This document shows positions 19,623 through 29,168 of a DNA stretch of 64,000 bases, piece by piece. The stretch's first letter is position 1; each line of letters begins with the position of its first letter. Both the position numbers and the translations under genes were made by a program. The notes beneath the pieces are model-generated. The model was given only the letters and a program-made list of their open reading frames with translations. It did not search any database and was not told the origin of the DNA. This DNA is from Hyphomicrobium sp. ghe19 (GTDB taxonomy: Bacteria > Pseudomonadota > Alphaproteobacteria > Rhizobiales > Hyphomicrobiaceae), in assembly GCF_902712875.1 (NCBI RefSeq), contig NZ_LR743509.1:3238001-3302000 (forward strand), in the 5' to 3' direction.

Positions 19623-22600
19623 TCAATTCTTCTGCAGATTGATTGTGTAGGAGAATGGTCTATTGGGATTCGCGCCGGTCATCCGCATTCCACTAATTTG
19701 CACTTGGCTAAATCCGAGTCCCTTTGCCTCGTCCAGCAACGGGGCGGCTGCTTTTAGGACCGCGCCGGTGCCGAGCGAACCCGGAAATTCCCCCTTTACC
19801 GGCCATACTGTAAAATCGAGGACCTTCAACAATGAGCCTTCAATTTGAATATTTCCTGCGATTCCAACTGGTCCAACCGCGGTTGCAACCTCGCGGTAGA
19901 TCATTGTCGCTCCTTCAGCCTGCCATTTATACCCGGGGATGGCTCCTAAGGCGGCCAATCCCCACTGGCCGGTGCTGCAGCCGTTGAGCGCGCATTCTGC
20001 CGCTGAATATCCCGGCACAACAGCACCGTAAAGGGATTGAACAAAGCCTCCAATCTGCTGACCTGCCTTTTGCACGCCTGCAGCGACATCATCCCATAAC
20101 TTCGCGCCAATATTCTCATCATTGTAGAGATGAGCGAATGATGCGGTGATGGCACCGTTGGAGAACTTGCCACCGGTGATCTCGGATGCAAGGCCGCCGG
20201 CGGTCGCGGCGAAGGCGGTGCGGACGAAGAGCCCATCGGGGCTGTTGCCGACGAGATCAGCGCCGGCGAAGCCGCCGACACTGCCGAGCCCCGCTGAGGC
20301 AAAGCCCTCAAGGAAGCTGCCGCCTTGGGCGACAGAGAGCGCGCCGCCGACGACCGCGTGAGTAACCGTTGAGATCGCCTGACCTGCAAGACCTCCCGCT
20401 TGGACGATGGGATGCAAAAAGTTTCCAACCCCTATCCATACGTTCATCGACACGAACGCGAACGCCATGGATTTTATGGCATCGACGATTGAGCCTCCCG
20501 CTGCCAGCGCCATCGCTCCCGCCGCGGCGATACACGCTGGTATGGCCGCCGCACACGCGGCGATCTGTATGAGGGCCCTTCCGATCTGGGAGTTGAGGAT
20601 GGCCTTGAAGACGCCGGCGATGGCCTTGAACACGGACTTGAAGAAGTTGCCGATGGCCTTGAACAACCCGGAGAGGAAGTAGCCGGACGGATCGGTGAAG
20701 GATAAGGGATTGTTCTGGACGTACGAGTAGGCGTTGAAGGCCTGCAGGTTCGAGATGTCCTGGATCGCGATGTCGGGCGACATGAAGCGGCCGAGTTCGG
20801 GATCGTAGACGCGGCCGTTCATATGGATGAGGCCGACCGGATCGAGCTGCTCGTGGAAGGTATAACCGCGCGTCAGCGTCTGCCCCTGCCAGGCGAACGG
20901 CAGGCTGGCCGTGTAGACCGTCCAGTCGAACTTGCGCCGCTTGCCCCAGGCGTCGAACGACGCCCGTTCGACGATGGCGCCGCTGCCGTCGGTAACGACG
21001 TCGAGCGAGCCCAAGTGATCGGTTAAGAGATACTGCGTCTGCGACTGCCAGGTCCCCGGGACCGTCTGGGTGCTGAGGATCACCACGGCGCCGCCGATGG
21101 TCAAGCGGCGCGTCACCTGCCCCGTTGCCGTCGTCATGACCTCGTAGGTGCCGCCGGCGACGTAGTGCGTCGTCGTGGTGCCGGTCTCGTTGGTGTCGAT
21201 GCGCTTGAAGCGGGCGCGATCCGGACCATAGGCGATGTCGATGGCCCGGAGCCCCTGCACCACGCGCGTCGGCATGCCGAAGCCGCTCCAGGTGATGGTG
21301 CGGCCATCACCGGAGGTCATGCTGCCGTTCGGGTCGTAGCAGTAGTTGGTGTTCTTGGTGCCGGCGACCGCGGTCACCGCGTGTGGTCCCGGGCCTCCGC
21401 AGGAGGTTCCCGTTCCATAGGTATAGAGGCCGACGTCCGACTTCGACGTGATGTTGCCGAGGCTGTCGTAGGCAACGTCGACGGTGTTCGTCGTGCCACC
21501 CGTCGTCGTGGCCGACCGCGTCACCCGGTTGAGGGTGTCGTAGGTAAAGTCGTCGCGCACGTTCAGCTGGTTGTCGACACGGTTCTGCAGATTGCCGAGC
21601 TTGTCCCAGCTGTAGCTCAGGCTGCGGACGGTCGTCGCCGACACCGTCGAGGTGATGCCGGTCAGGAAGCCCGTCGCCGGGTCATAGCTGCGATTATCCT
21701 GGACGCCGTTGCCGAGCTCGGCGGTCGTGATGTTGCCCCGCGCATCGCTCGCCAGCGCCTTCCAATAGACCGTCGACCCAGTTGAATCGCTGATCTTCTC
21801 GAGACGACCTGAGGCGCTGTAACCGTTGGCGGCGACGAAGCCCGAGGGATAGGTCACCGTGGCCGGGCGGCTCAATGCGTCGTAGGTCGTCGCGACCGTG
21901 TAGGTCGCAGCGTCGATCGTCTCCGTCGCGGCCGACGGCCGGCCGAGGCTGTCGTAGGTCACCGTCGACTGATAGCCGTAGCCCGACGCCGACGTCAGCT
22001 TGCCGATGCCCTTGGGCTGGGTGTCATAGACCCAAGTCGAGGTGCGCGCGCCGGGCGTCGGCGCCGTCGCGTCATCGATGCGGGTCAGGATGCGGCCGAG
22101 GACGTCATAGGTCATCGACGTCCGCTGGCCCTTGGCGTCGGTCTGATCGACGAGCAGGCCGAGGGCATTGTAGCGGTAGGTCCAGGCCCCCTGATCCGGC
22201 GTCGTGCTCGCAATCTTGTTGCCGAGGAGGTCGTAGCTCGTCGTCGTCTGGTTCCCGGCGGGATCGGCGATGACCGTCAGCTGGCCGAGGGCGTCGTACT
22301 GATAGGTCGTGACGTTGTTGGCGTTGTCCTTCGCCGAGATCATCCGTCCGGCGACGTCCTTGGTGATGGTCTTGGTCTGGCCGAGTTCGTTGGTGCTCGT
22401 CGAGACGAGGCCGTTGTAGGCGACCAGCTGCGTCGCCGTATCCGAGCGCGTCGTCAGCGTCGGCCGATTGAGCAGGTCATAGACGATCGTGGTCCAGCGT
22501 GGCGTGTCGCCATCGAGCGTTGGATCGGAGTGCTGGACGACGTTGCCCTTGGCATCATAGATCGTGTCGACGTCGATCAGGCGGCCGTCGAGCCCCTGGC

Positions 22601-25600
22601 TCGTCTCGCGGATCGTCCGGTTGAGACGATCCTTGTAGACGGCGGCCAGCGGCGCCCCGGCGACCTGCGTGACGACGACATAGGCGCCGCGCGCCGGACA
22701 GAGCGTGTCGGCATCACACCAGTAGCGGTAGCCCTTGGTCGTCGTCCCGTCGGCGCGGGTCTCGACGTTGGGCAGACCGAAGGCGTCGTAGCTCTGCGTC
22801 GTTGTTAGGCCGTTGGGGCCCGTGACACTCGTCGCCAGGCCGGTGACCGGGTCATAGACCGACGTCTGGCTCTGGCCGAGCGGGTTGGTCTCGGTCGTCC
22901 GATAGCGGAAGCGCGTGTCGTAGCCGTAGCCTGTCGTCCGGCTGGTGGCGGCGATGCCGGAGGTCGCGGCCGAGCCCCACGTCTCAACTACGCTCGACAC
23001 CGCGCCATAGCCGTTGCGCGTATAGGTCTTGGTGCTGGTCAGCGCGTCGCCCGGCTCGACCGTCTCGGTGGCGAGCAGGCCGGTGGTCGGATCGTAGGTG
23101 TAGCCCGAACGACGGACGATGGTCGGCTTGCCCGTTGCCTGATGCGTCGCCGTGGCACTCGTCAGGCGCCCCATGATCCACGTGCTCGTGGTGTTGCTGT
23201 AGACCATGTCGGTCGTGGTCGTGAACGTGCTCGCGCCGAGGGTTGTGATCTGCTGCTGCTGAGTGGCGAAGCCATAGTCGTCGTAGGTCGTGTTCTCGGT
23301 CAGCGTGCCGAGGGCGGCGCCGTTGAGGTCGAGCTTCGTCGTCACCGTCTGCGGCGAGTAGTTGAAGCAGCGGTAGTTGGCGGTCCCCGCCGTGCCGAAG
23401 CAGCGCTTCGCCAGCGTGACCGTCTTGTCCTCGAGCACGCCGCCGCCGGGAGCGATGGTCCGGCTGCGCGTCAGTGTGCCTTGATAGTTGTTGGCATAGT
23501 CCTGGCTGTACTCGAGCACCGACGCGATCCCCGTCGCATCGTCGGTGATCGTCATCTTGGCGAAGCCGAGCGAGCCCGCCCCCTTCAGGTGACTGCGCAG
23601 CGCCTCATACTTGTAGGACTGGCTGTTCTGGCCGCCGATGCCGTTATCGGTCTTGATCTGGGCGACGACGTCGATCGCCGCCTGCGTATCCTGCGCCGGA
23701 TACGTCGCGCCCGTCCCCTTCGTGTAGACCGTCGGATCCGTCAGCTGCTTGTACGTGACGTCGATCCGGTTCCCCAGGCCGTTCGTGATCGAGGAGATCA
23801 GATCTGGACGAGCATAGTTGCCGAGAAATATGTAGTCATTTGCATCGCCAGCGGAACGGCCGTAAGTGTCAGCCGCGTAGGCATAAAGGTCGGTAATACC
23901 ATCTCCATTAAAATCGCCTACTGCCGCGATGCGAAATCCTATGGGAACTGAAACTGCGGTTCCGAGATCGATATCTGTAAATGTACTGTCACCCTTGGAC
24001 AGCCACAAATGATCCGTACCCGTTGCCGATGACTTTCGGCCATACCCATCGACTCGCATGACATACATATCTGCGAGCCCATCACCATTGAAGTCACCCG
24101 CGGCGGCCACCTTGTAACCGACATATCCTCCAGTAGGAATGGGCCCGTCGAATCCAACAAAAGTTCCGTCACCCTTCGAAAGCGCGACAACATCGGCGCT
24201 GTTGCCGGTAGAGCGGCCATATGAGTCTCGTGGAAACCTGTACTCATCGAGGAGGCCATCTCCGTTAAAGTCCTCCCACACGCCATCTCCGCACTGACCG
24301 CCGTCACAGGTGGGCAGAGACGCGCTTATGTTCGTAAAGCGGCCGTCTCCTAGCGACAGCCATATCGTTTCGGGATTAGATGGCAGGAATACGAAAAAAT
24401 CGCTAAGGCCGTCGCCGTTGAAATCGCCTGCAGCAGCTATTCGTGCATCTTCGTATGTAGACGAACTTGTAACGCCGCCGTCCGAAGGACCCAACGGGAC
24501 GACCGCAAATGTGCCGTCCCCATTAGATAGAATTGATCTATCATTAATTCTTCCCTCAAAGCTGCCGTTATCCTTTATATAGGCAACGTGCATGTCTGAA
24601 CGTCCGTCCCCGTTCAAATCAATGCCGGAATAACTTACTCCCAAGAGGATGGAACTGTCTGAGAAATAACTTGCTGCCAGCAAGACATCTTGAAATGTGC
24701 CGTCTGCACGCGCGAGTCTTAGATATCGCGTATTGTTTTTGTAGGTTTGAACGTCTGTAAGACCGTCCCCATTGAAATCTCCCCCGAACGTTATCTTAAA
24801 GTTATCAGTTAGGGTTGGGATTGCCGTGTTATTGAAAGTGCCAGCGGCCGTTCCGTACCAGATAAAGTCGGAAGTCCCGGCGCCATTCGAATATTTGAGA
24901 CGAACGTTCGTCGCATCCGACGTAACTGGCATGACGTACAGATCGCTTAATCCGTCGCCATTAAAATCGCCGGATCCGACCACGTTAAATTTGACATCAC
25001 CCGGCCCCATGATGCCGCTGGCGCTCAACAGCTTTGGCGTGAAGTAGGTGGCACCGGCGGGTGGATCATCGGATGACCAGGTGAGGACGGTCGGATTGAG
25101 ACAGGCCGTCGGCGTGCATTCCTTGATCTGCTGCACCTGCTTCGCCGACCGGTAGGTCAGCTGATAATCGCGGAACAGCGTCGCGTCGGCATAGACCTTG
25201 ACGTTGGTCAGCCGCCGCGCCGTCGTATATTTTTGCCCGTTTGCATAGGCGATCCGCGGCTTCGGCGAGGTGTCGTAGACGAAGTCGACGTGGTTGTAGG
25301 GGGTTAATCCCTGCGCCGTGTTGCCGGTATAAAGAACGGACAGCGGCCCGAAGTCGCCGTTGGCATCGACGAAGTACTGGAACTGGATGTAGTTCCCCGC
25401 GCGATCCGAGAGTTTGTTCAGACCCCAGACGCGCGCCTCGGAGCGCCCGAGCGCCAGGATCCGGGAGTCGGTTGTGTTGCCGTATTCCAGAATCTCACCG
25501 GACTTCTTATAAACGACGAACCGCTGCGGTCCGGTTCCGGCACTGCCATACGAGATAATCTTTGAGAACTCTTCCGGCGATGTGCGGTACTCGGTGCCGT

Positions 25601-26054
25601 CAGCACCATAGGTGCCACTGATCGCGACCAGCCGCTGACCATTCAAACAGAACTTATCGGCGGTCGTGAAGTCGACGGCGTGAATGACACCGTCATGATA
25701 GAGATCGCTGGCACAGCGCGTGATGTAGCTCAGGCCGCTGATCGAGCCGCCGTAGCCCATCGGGCCATCGCCGCCCGGCGTCGCGAACTGCAATGCGAGC
25801 TTCGGCTGCACGCCGGTGGTGCCAATGGGCACCGTAATCGGGATCGTATAGCTGGCGCTGCCGCTCGGCGACACGCCGAACTCGGCGGCCGTGGCGCCGA
25901 TGGTATCGCTTGCCGGCAGGACGCCGGCCGACCCCGCGAACCGCGTCAGCGGATCTGTCGCCGAGGCCGAATGAAAAGAAAGACCGCTGAACGCAAGCGA
26001 CAAAGCAATCACGGACGCGCGCTGTACGCGCGTGCCAATACGCAAACTAAACAT
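19623..26054 (-). CDS. Sec-exported SpvB/FG-GAP/Rhs polymorphic toxin 1
   Basis: Giant 2,143-residue toxin. Order: signal peptide (ASVIALSLAFSGLSFHSASA, cleavage before TDP at about 33); SpvB/TcaC-like segment (SGSASYTIPITVPIG, KLALQFATPGGDGPMGYGGS); FG-GAP/VCBS repeats GDFNGDGLSDLYV at about 330-750; YD repeats with YDxxGN and YDxLGR text to about 1,700; Rhs core end ([47 protein letters not shown] at about 1,790); a Gly/Ala-rich pre-toxin; and a variable C-terminus ending SGMRMTGANPNRPFSYTIN. The toxin fold is not recognised. A Sec signal is unlike T6SS Rhs proteins and points to the adjacent T2SS. Pairs with the 94-residue immunity candidate. Confidence 0.9.
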   Translation of the reverse strand: MFSLRIGTRVQRASVIALSLAFSGLSFHSASATDPLTRFAGSAGVLPASDTIGATAAEFGVSPSGSASYTIPITVPIGTTGVQPKLALQFATPGGDGPMGYGGSISGLSYITRCASDLYHDGVIHAVDFTTADKFCLNGQRLVAISGTYGADGTEYRTSPEEFSKIISYGSAGTGPQRFVVYKKSGEILEYGNTTDSRILALGRSEARVWGLNKLSDRAGNYIQFQYFVDANGDFGPLSVLYTGNTAQGLTPYNHVDFVYDTSPKPRIAYANGQKYTTARRLTNVKVYADATLFRDYQLTYRSAKQVQQIKECTPTACLNPTVLTWSSDDPPAGATYFTPKLLSASGIMGPGDVKFNVVGSGDFNGDGLSDLYVMPVTSDATNVRLKYSNGAGTSDFIWYGTAAGTFNNTAIPTLTDNFKITFGGDFNGDGLTDVQTYKNNTRYLRLARADGTFQDVLLAASYFSDSSILLGVSYSGIDLNGDGRSDMHVAYIKDNGSFEGRINDRSILSNGDGTFAVVPLGPSDGGVTSSSTYEDARIAAAGDFNGDGLSDFFVFLPSNPETIWLSLGDGRFTNISASLPTCDGGQCGDGVWEDFNGDGLLDEYRFPRDSYGRSTGNSADVVALSKGDGTFVGFDGPIPTGGYVGYKVAAAGDFNGDGLADMYVMRVDGYGRKSSATGTDHLWLSKGDSTFTDIDLGTAVSVPIGFRIAAVGDFNGDGITDLYAYAADTYGRSAGDANDYIFLGNYARPDLISSITNGLGNRIDVTYKQLTDPTVYTKGTGATYPAQDTQAAIDVVAQIKTDNGIGGQNSQSYKYEALRSHLKGAGSLGFAKMTITDDATGIASVLEYSQDYANNYQGTLTRSRTIAPGGGVLEDKTVTLAKRCFGTAGTANYRCFNYSPQTVTTKLDLNGAALGTLTENTTYDDYGFATQQQQITTLGASTFTTTTDMVYSNTTSTWIMGRLTSATATHQATGKPTIVRRSGYTYDPTTGLLATETVEPGDALTSTKTYTRNGYGAVSSVVETWGSAATSGIAATSRTTGYGYDTRFRYRTTETNPLGQSQTSVYDPVTGLATSVTGPNGLTTTQSYDAFGLPNVETRADGTTTKGYRYWCDADTLCPARGAYVVVTQVAGAPLAAVYKDRLNRTIRETSQGLDGRLIDVDTIYDAKGNVVQHSDPTLDGDTPRWTTIVYDLLNRPTLTTRSDTATQLVAYNGLVSTSTNELGQTKTITKDVAGRMISAKDNANNVTTYQYDALGQLTVIADPAGNQTTTSYDLLGNKIASTTPDQGAWTYRYNALGLLVDQTDAKGQRTSMTYDVLGRILTRIDDATAPTPGARTSTWVYDTQPKGIGKLTSASGYGYQSTVTYDSLGRPSAATETIDAATYTVATTYDALSRPATVTYPSGFVAANGYSASGRLEKISDSTGSTVYWKALASDARGNITTAELGNGVQDNRSYDPATGFLTGITSTVSATTVRSLSYSWDKLGNLQNRVDNQLNVRDDFTYDTLNRVTRSATTTGGTTNTVDVAYDSLGNITSKSDVGLYTYGTGTSCGGPGPHAVTAVAGTKNTNYCYDPNGSMTSGDGRTITWSGFGMPTRVVQGLRAIDIAYGPDRARFKRIDTNETGTTTTHYVAGGTYEVMTTATGQVTRRLTIGGAVVILSTQTVPGTWQSQTQYLLTDHLGSLDVVTDGSGAIVERASFDAWGKRRKFDWTVYTASLPFAWQGQTLTRGYTFHEQLDPVGLIHMNGRVYDPELGRFMSPDIAIQDISNLQAFNAYSYVQNNPLSFTDPSGYFLSGLFKAIGNFFKSVFKAIAGVFKAILNSQIGRALIQIAACAAAIPACIAAAGAMALAAGGSIVDAIKSMAFAFVSMNVWIGVGNFLHPIVQAGGLAGQAISTVTHAVVGGALSVAQGGSFLEGFASAGLGSVGGFAGADLVGNSPDGLFVRTAFAATAGGLASEITGGKFSNGAITASFAHLYNDENIGAKLWDDVAAGVQKAGQQIGGFVQSLYGAVVPGYSAAECALNGCSTGQWGLAALGAIPGYKWQAEGATMIYREVATAVGPVGIAGNIQIEGSLLKVLDFTVWPVKGEFPGSLGTGAVLKAAAPLLDEAKGLGFSQVQISGMRMTGANPNRPFSYTINLQKN

Positions 26055-26732
26055 TATCCCCCCGGATATACGCTGATATGGGATTTATTTAGATTCTGAA
26101 TTCTGCCTCATTTGATCATTTCTCAAAAAAGGCATGAGCACCCCAACCGAGTCGATGCCCAATTTTTATTCCGATCCGGAATCGGCGAGCGCCGTTGCCG
26201 GCCTACAACATATGGCCTAGGCCGACCGATATTCCATTTGACCTAATCCATCATCCGTGAAATGACGAGTCGAAATGCTTGCGTATTGGAGATTCACCTA
26301 TTCGGTAATTCTCTTGAGTAAAAAATATTGCGTATAAGCGCCACACGACGGGGGTCAAAGGCGCTTGAGGGGGAAAATGTATCGCGTCCTATGCGCTGCG
26401 TATCGCGCTACCCATTTCCGCATCTTGTCTCGCCATTCCGTGCCGCGAATCGTGGATTTCGCGCCGATTTTTATCGTTTTTCTGTTGTCTGGCTGCGCGG
26501 CGAAGATGCCCAGCCTCGGCGCCAGCGATCTGGCGCCCCACGTCTCGTTCCCGCAACAATCTAACCCGCTGTCGCTATCGACGGATGGGCAGAATCCGCG
26601 CAACGGCGAAAGCCAACCCACACGTGATATTGCAAAAAGTCCAAATCCGAAGCGGGAGATTGAGAGCCACAACGCGGGAAAATATCCCGACGCATCGCGA
26701 TATGAGGTGTCTTATGGCGATGGCGTATTCGT
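20553..26732 (+). repeat. Large inverted repeat, left arm (6.2 kb)
   Basis: Matches, inverted, the arm at 37282-43446. It covers the rhs1 core and N-terminus, the rhs/gspD promoter region and the first 356 bp of gspD. The inner end is exact after TATTCGT; the outer end is after the codons for ALIQIAAC in rhs. Everything I compared from the rhs N-terminus to the gspD junction is identical apart from isolated changes, while the FG-GAP block (about 23800-25075) is largely different from its partner. Confidence 0.9.
26055..26376. promoter_or_regulatory. Divergent rhs1/gspD control region
   Basis: Non-coding region between the two outward start codons, so it must drive both the toxin (leftward) and the T2SS operon (rightward). 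It contains two dyads that could be operators, TTCCGATCCGGAA at 26169-26181 and GGCCTAGGCC at 26214-26223, and an AT-rich stretch before gspD. The strong gspD ribosome site GAGGGGG precedes the ATG at 26377. I cannot assign -35/-10 boxes. An inverted copy lies at 37638-37959, so both toxins share one control sequence. Confidence 0.6.
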
Positions 26733-28665
26733 CAACGGCACTCCTTCCCGGAATGCATCGCAACTAACGCCAGAAGGCGACGTCGTATTGAATTTCTCTG
26801 ATGCCGACGTTCGGCAATTCGCGCAATCCGTTCTCGGCGACATCCTGGGTGCGAATTTTGTCGTCGATTCAGAGGTTTCCAATAAAATTACGCTTCGAAC
26901 CAATCGGCCAATTCCTAAGACTGCCGTCATCCCCGCCGTTGAGACTACGCTTGCGGCCGCCGGCGTAGCGTTGACGCGCGACGGCGCTCTTTATCGGATT
27001 GTGCCTCAAAGTAAAGCGAAGGCCTCCGGCGTCCCGACAGTCGTCTCTTCGCGAGGCAGACCACCGCCTGGTTTTGGGGTAACTGCCGTTGTTCTCAATC
27101 ATGTGTCGGCCTCACAGATGGCCCACGTTCTTGAGCCGCTTGCGCCGGACAACAGCATCCTCCGCATCGACGACGCACGCAATCTCCTCATGCTTGCCGG
27201 CAACGGCCCTGAAATTCAGACCTTGCTCGACACGGTTGACATGTTCGATATCGATGCATTGAGGGGCATGTCGTTCGGCTATTTTAGGGTGGGCAACGCC
27301 AAGGCATCGGAACTCGCAACCGAACTGCAATCGGTGATGAAAGCCCACGCTGCGCAGTCTGGAATGGATGTTCCGCAGATCGTCCCGATCAATCGCGTGA
27401 ACGCCATTCTCATAATTGCTTCCCGGCCCCGAACTCTTGATCTGGCCAAAGAGTGGGTCGCGCGCTTGGACAAGGGTGGAGATCAGACGACGCGGAAGCT
27501 TTTCGTCTATCGTCTCAAGAACCGAAATGCCTCAGAAATTTCGAGCGTTCTCAACAAGATCTTCCATGGCGGCAATCAAGCGATGTCGGCGGCGACTTCG
27601 CCAAAGCTTCAAGACGCCATAGCACCCGACACGCCCATCGCGGAAATCTCCTCACAGGGCACGATGCCCATTCGTGTTGCGAGTGCCCAAGCTGGATCAG
27701 AGACGGCCACGGACGTCCCAACGGACTCCGGAGCGGACTCGATGCAAGTGCCTGGTGTACGCATCGTGGCGGATGAGGAAAATAATGCACTTTTGATCCG
27801 CGCGACCCAGCCGGAATACAGTACAATTCTCGATGCCATCGATCGACTGGATGTTGTTCCACCCTTGGTGATGATTGAGGTCACGATTGCAGAGGTCACC
27901 CTCAACGATGGTCTACGGTACGGCATCGAGTGGTTTTTGAAAGAGAAGCAGTCGAAATTCTCTTTTAGCTCTCTCGATACCGGCGCAATTCTCTCGAAGT
28001 TCCCGGGCTTCTCGTACTTTTTTGCGGCTCAAGATATCGCGGCCGTTGTAAATGCGATGTCCTCGATCACCGACGTCCGGGTAGTCTCTTCTCCGCGTGT
28101 GATGGTCCGGGATAACAAGACCGCCACCCTGCAAGTCGGCGATCAGGTCCCCGTCGTGACAAGCACGTCGCAAAGCGTTGTCACATCAGATGCGCCGATC
28201 ATTCAAACAGTGCAATACTTCGATACCGGCGTTATTTTGAAAGTCACGCCCCGCGTGAACAGTGGTGGCCTGGTTACTCTTGATATCAATCAACAGGTCA
28301 GCGATGTCGCCGACAAGACCGGCAATAACGTGACGTCGCCCACAATCCAGCAGAGAAAAATAGATTCTTCTATCGCCATCCAGAGCGGCGAAGCCGTCGT
28401 TTTAGGCGGTTTGATGCGCGAAAGTCGCTCGAAAGGCGGAACCGGGTTGCCTCTCGTCTCCGATATTCCTGGCTTAGGAGAGGTATTTAAAACCCACGAT
28501 AATAGCAAAGCGCGCACCGAGCTTATGGTGATCATCACGCCCCATGTTGTTTGGGGGCGTTCGGATGCGCGCCAGATCACCGACGAGTTACGCCAGCGCA
28601 TGGAAGACGTCGTGCGAAGCGCCGATGCGAAAGAACGGTCGGCTTGGACCACTTGGCAAAAGTAG
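26377..28665 (+). CDS. gspD: T2SS secretin GspD
   Basis: Forms the multimeric outer-membrane channel of type II secretion. The 762-residue product has a lipoprotein-type signal (FIVFLLSGCAAK, lipid cysteine in LSGC), then periplasmic N domains (VVLNFSDADVRQFAQ; the repeats VLNHVSASQMAHVLEPL and VYRLKNRNASEISSVLNKI) and a C-terminal secretin barrel with VQYFDTGVILKVTPRV and SGEAVVLGGLMRES. The ATG with GAGGGGG upstream is preferred over a TTG four codons earlier. The first 356 bp belong to the inverted repeat, so the gene straddles a repeat boundary. First gene of a twelve-gene operon. Confidence 0.95.
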   Translation: MYRVLCAAYRATHFRILSRHSVPRIVDFAPIFIVFLLSGCAAKMPSLGASDLAPHVSFPQQSNPLSLSTDGQNPRNGESQPTRDIAKSPNPKREIESHNAGKYPDASRYEVSYGDGVFVNGTPSRNASQLTPEGDVVLNFSDADVRQFAQSVLGDILGANFVVDSEVSNKITLRTNRPIPKTAVIPAVETTLAAAGVALTRDGALYRIVPQSKAKASGVPTVVSSRGRPPPGFGVTAVVLNHVSASQMAHVLEPLAPDNSILRIDDARNLLMLAGNGPEIQTLLDTVDMFDIDALRGMSFGYFRVGNAKASELATELQSVMKAHAAQSGMDVPQIVPINRVNAILIIASRPRTLDLAKEWVARLDKGGDQTTRKLFVYRLKNRNASEISSVLNKIFHGGNQAMSAATSPKLQDAIAPDTPIAEISSQGTMPIRVASAQAGSETATDVPTDSGADSMQVPGVRIVADEENNALLIRATQPEYSTILDAIDRLDVVPPLVMIEVTIAEVTLNDGLRYGIEWFLKEKQSKFSFSSLDTGAILSKFPGFSYFFAAQDIAAVVNAMSSITDVRVVSSPRVMVRDNKTATLQVGDQVPVVTSTSQSVVTSDAPIIQTVQYFDTGVILKVTPRVNSGGLVTLDINQQVSDVADKTGNNVTSPTIQQRKIDSSIAIQSGEAVVLGGLMRESRSKGGTGLPLVSDIPGLGEVFKTHDNSKARTELMVIITPHVVWGRSDARQITDELRQRMEDVVRSADAKERSAWTTWQK

Positions 28666-28676
28666 GCGTGATCCTG

Positions 28677-29159
28677 ATGGTAGCTGAAATTCTTTTCAAT
28701 CAACTGAAACCTGTCAGCCTTCTGCTTGCCGGCCTTCTCGTGACCCTTGCGATGATCGATTTTACCTCTTTCCGATTACCCAACTCTCTCAACATTTGTC
28801 TCGGCATTTCGGGTCTGTGCTGCGCTAGTCCTTTATCGTTCGCAACACTGAGCGATCGGTTCTTAGGAGTGATTTTAGGGGGCGGTATTCTGGCCATTGC
28901 AGCTCTCGCCTATCGTAGACTGAAAAACGCCCATGGATTAGGCGGCGGCGATACGAAGCTTCTGGCGGCAGGAGGAGCCTGGGTCTCGTGGCAGGGGATC
29001 CCGACGGTCCTCATGATCGGAGCATCAACGGCCGCGATCTACGGTATCGTACTTGCGGTTCTAGCGGGCAGAGATCCGCGAGTGGAACGGGTTCCCTTTG
29101 GAACGTTTCTCTGCCTCGGAATCTGGATGACCTGGCTCAATGGGCCACTCGCGGGGTGA
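28677..29159 (+). CDS. gspO: Prepilin peptidase GspO, short form
   Basis: Inner-membrane aspartyl protease (A24 family) that cleaves the leader of pseudopilins GspG-K. The 160-residue product has about five or six membrane segments and both catalytic motifs: the first Asp in MIDFTSFRLPN and the second in GLGGGDTKLLAA. It lacks the N-terminal cytoplasmic methyltransferase part of classical GspO/PilD and so resembles TadV/CpaA-size peptidases. It sits directly after gspD, 11 bp downstream. N-methylation of pseudopilins may be absent or supplied elsewhere. Start chosen at the ATG giving MVAEILFNQLKP. Confidence 0.87.
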   Translation: MVAEILFNQLKPVSLLLAGLLVTLAMIDFTSFRLPNSLNICLGISGLCCASPLSFATLSDRFLGVILGGGILAIAALAYRRLKNAHGLGGGDTKLLAAGGAWVSWQGIPTVLMIGASTAAIYGIVLAVLAGRDPRVERVPFGTFLCLGIWMTWLNGPLAG

Positions 29160-29168
29160 GATTACTCC

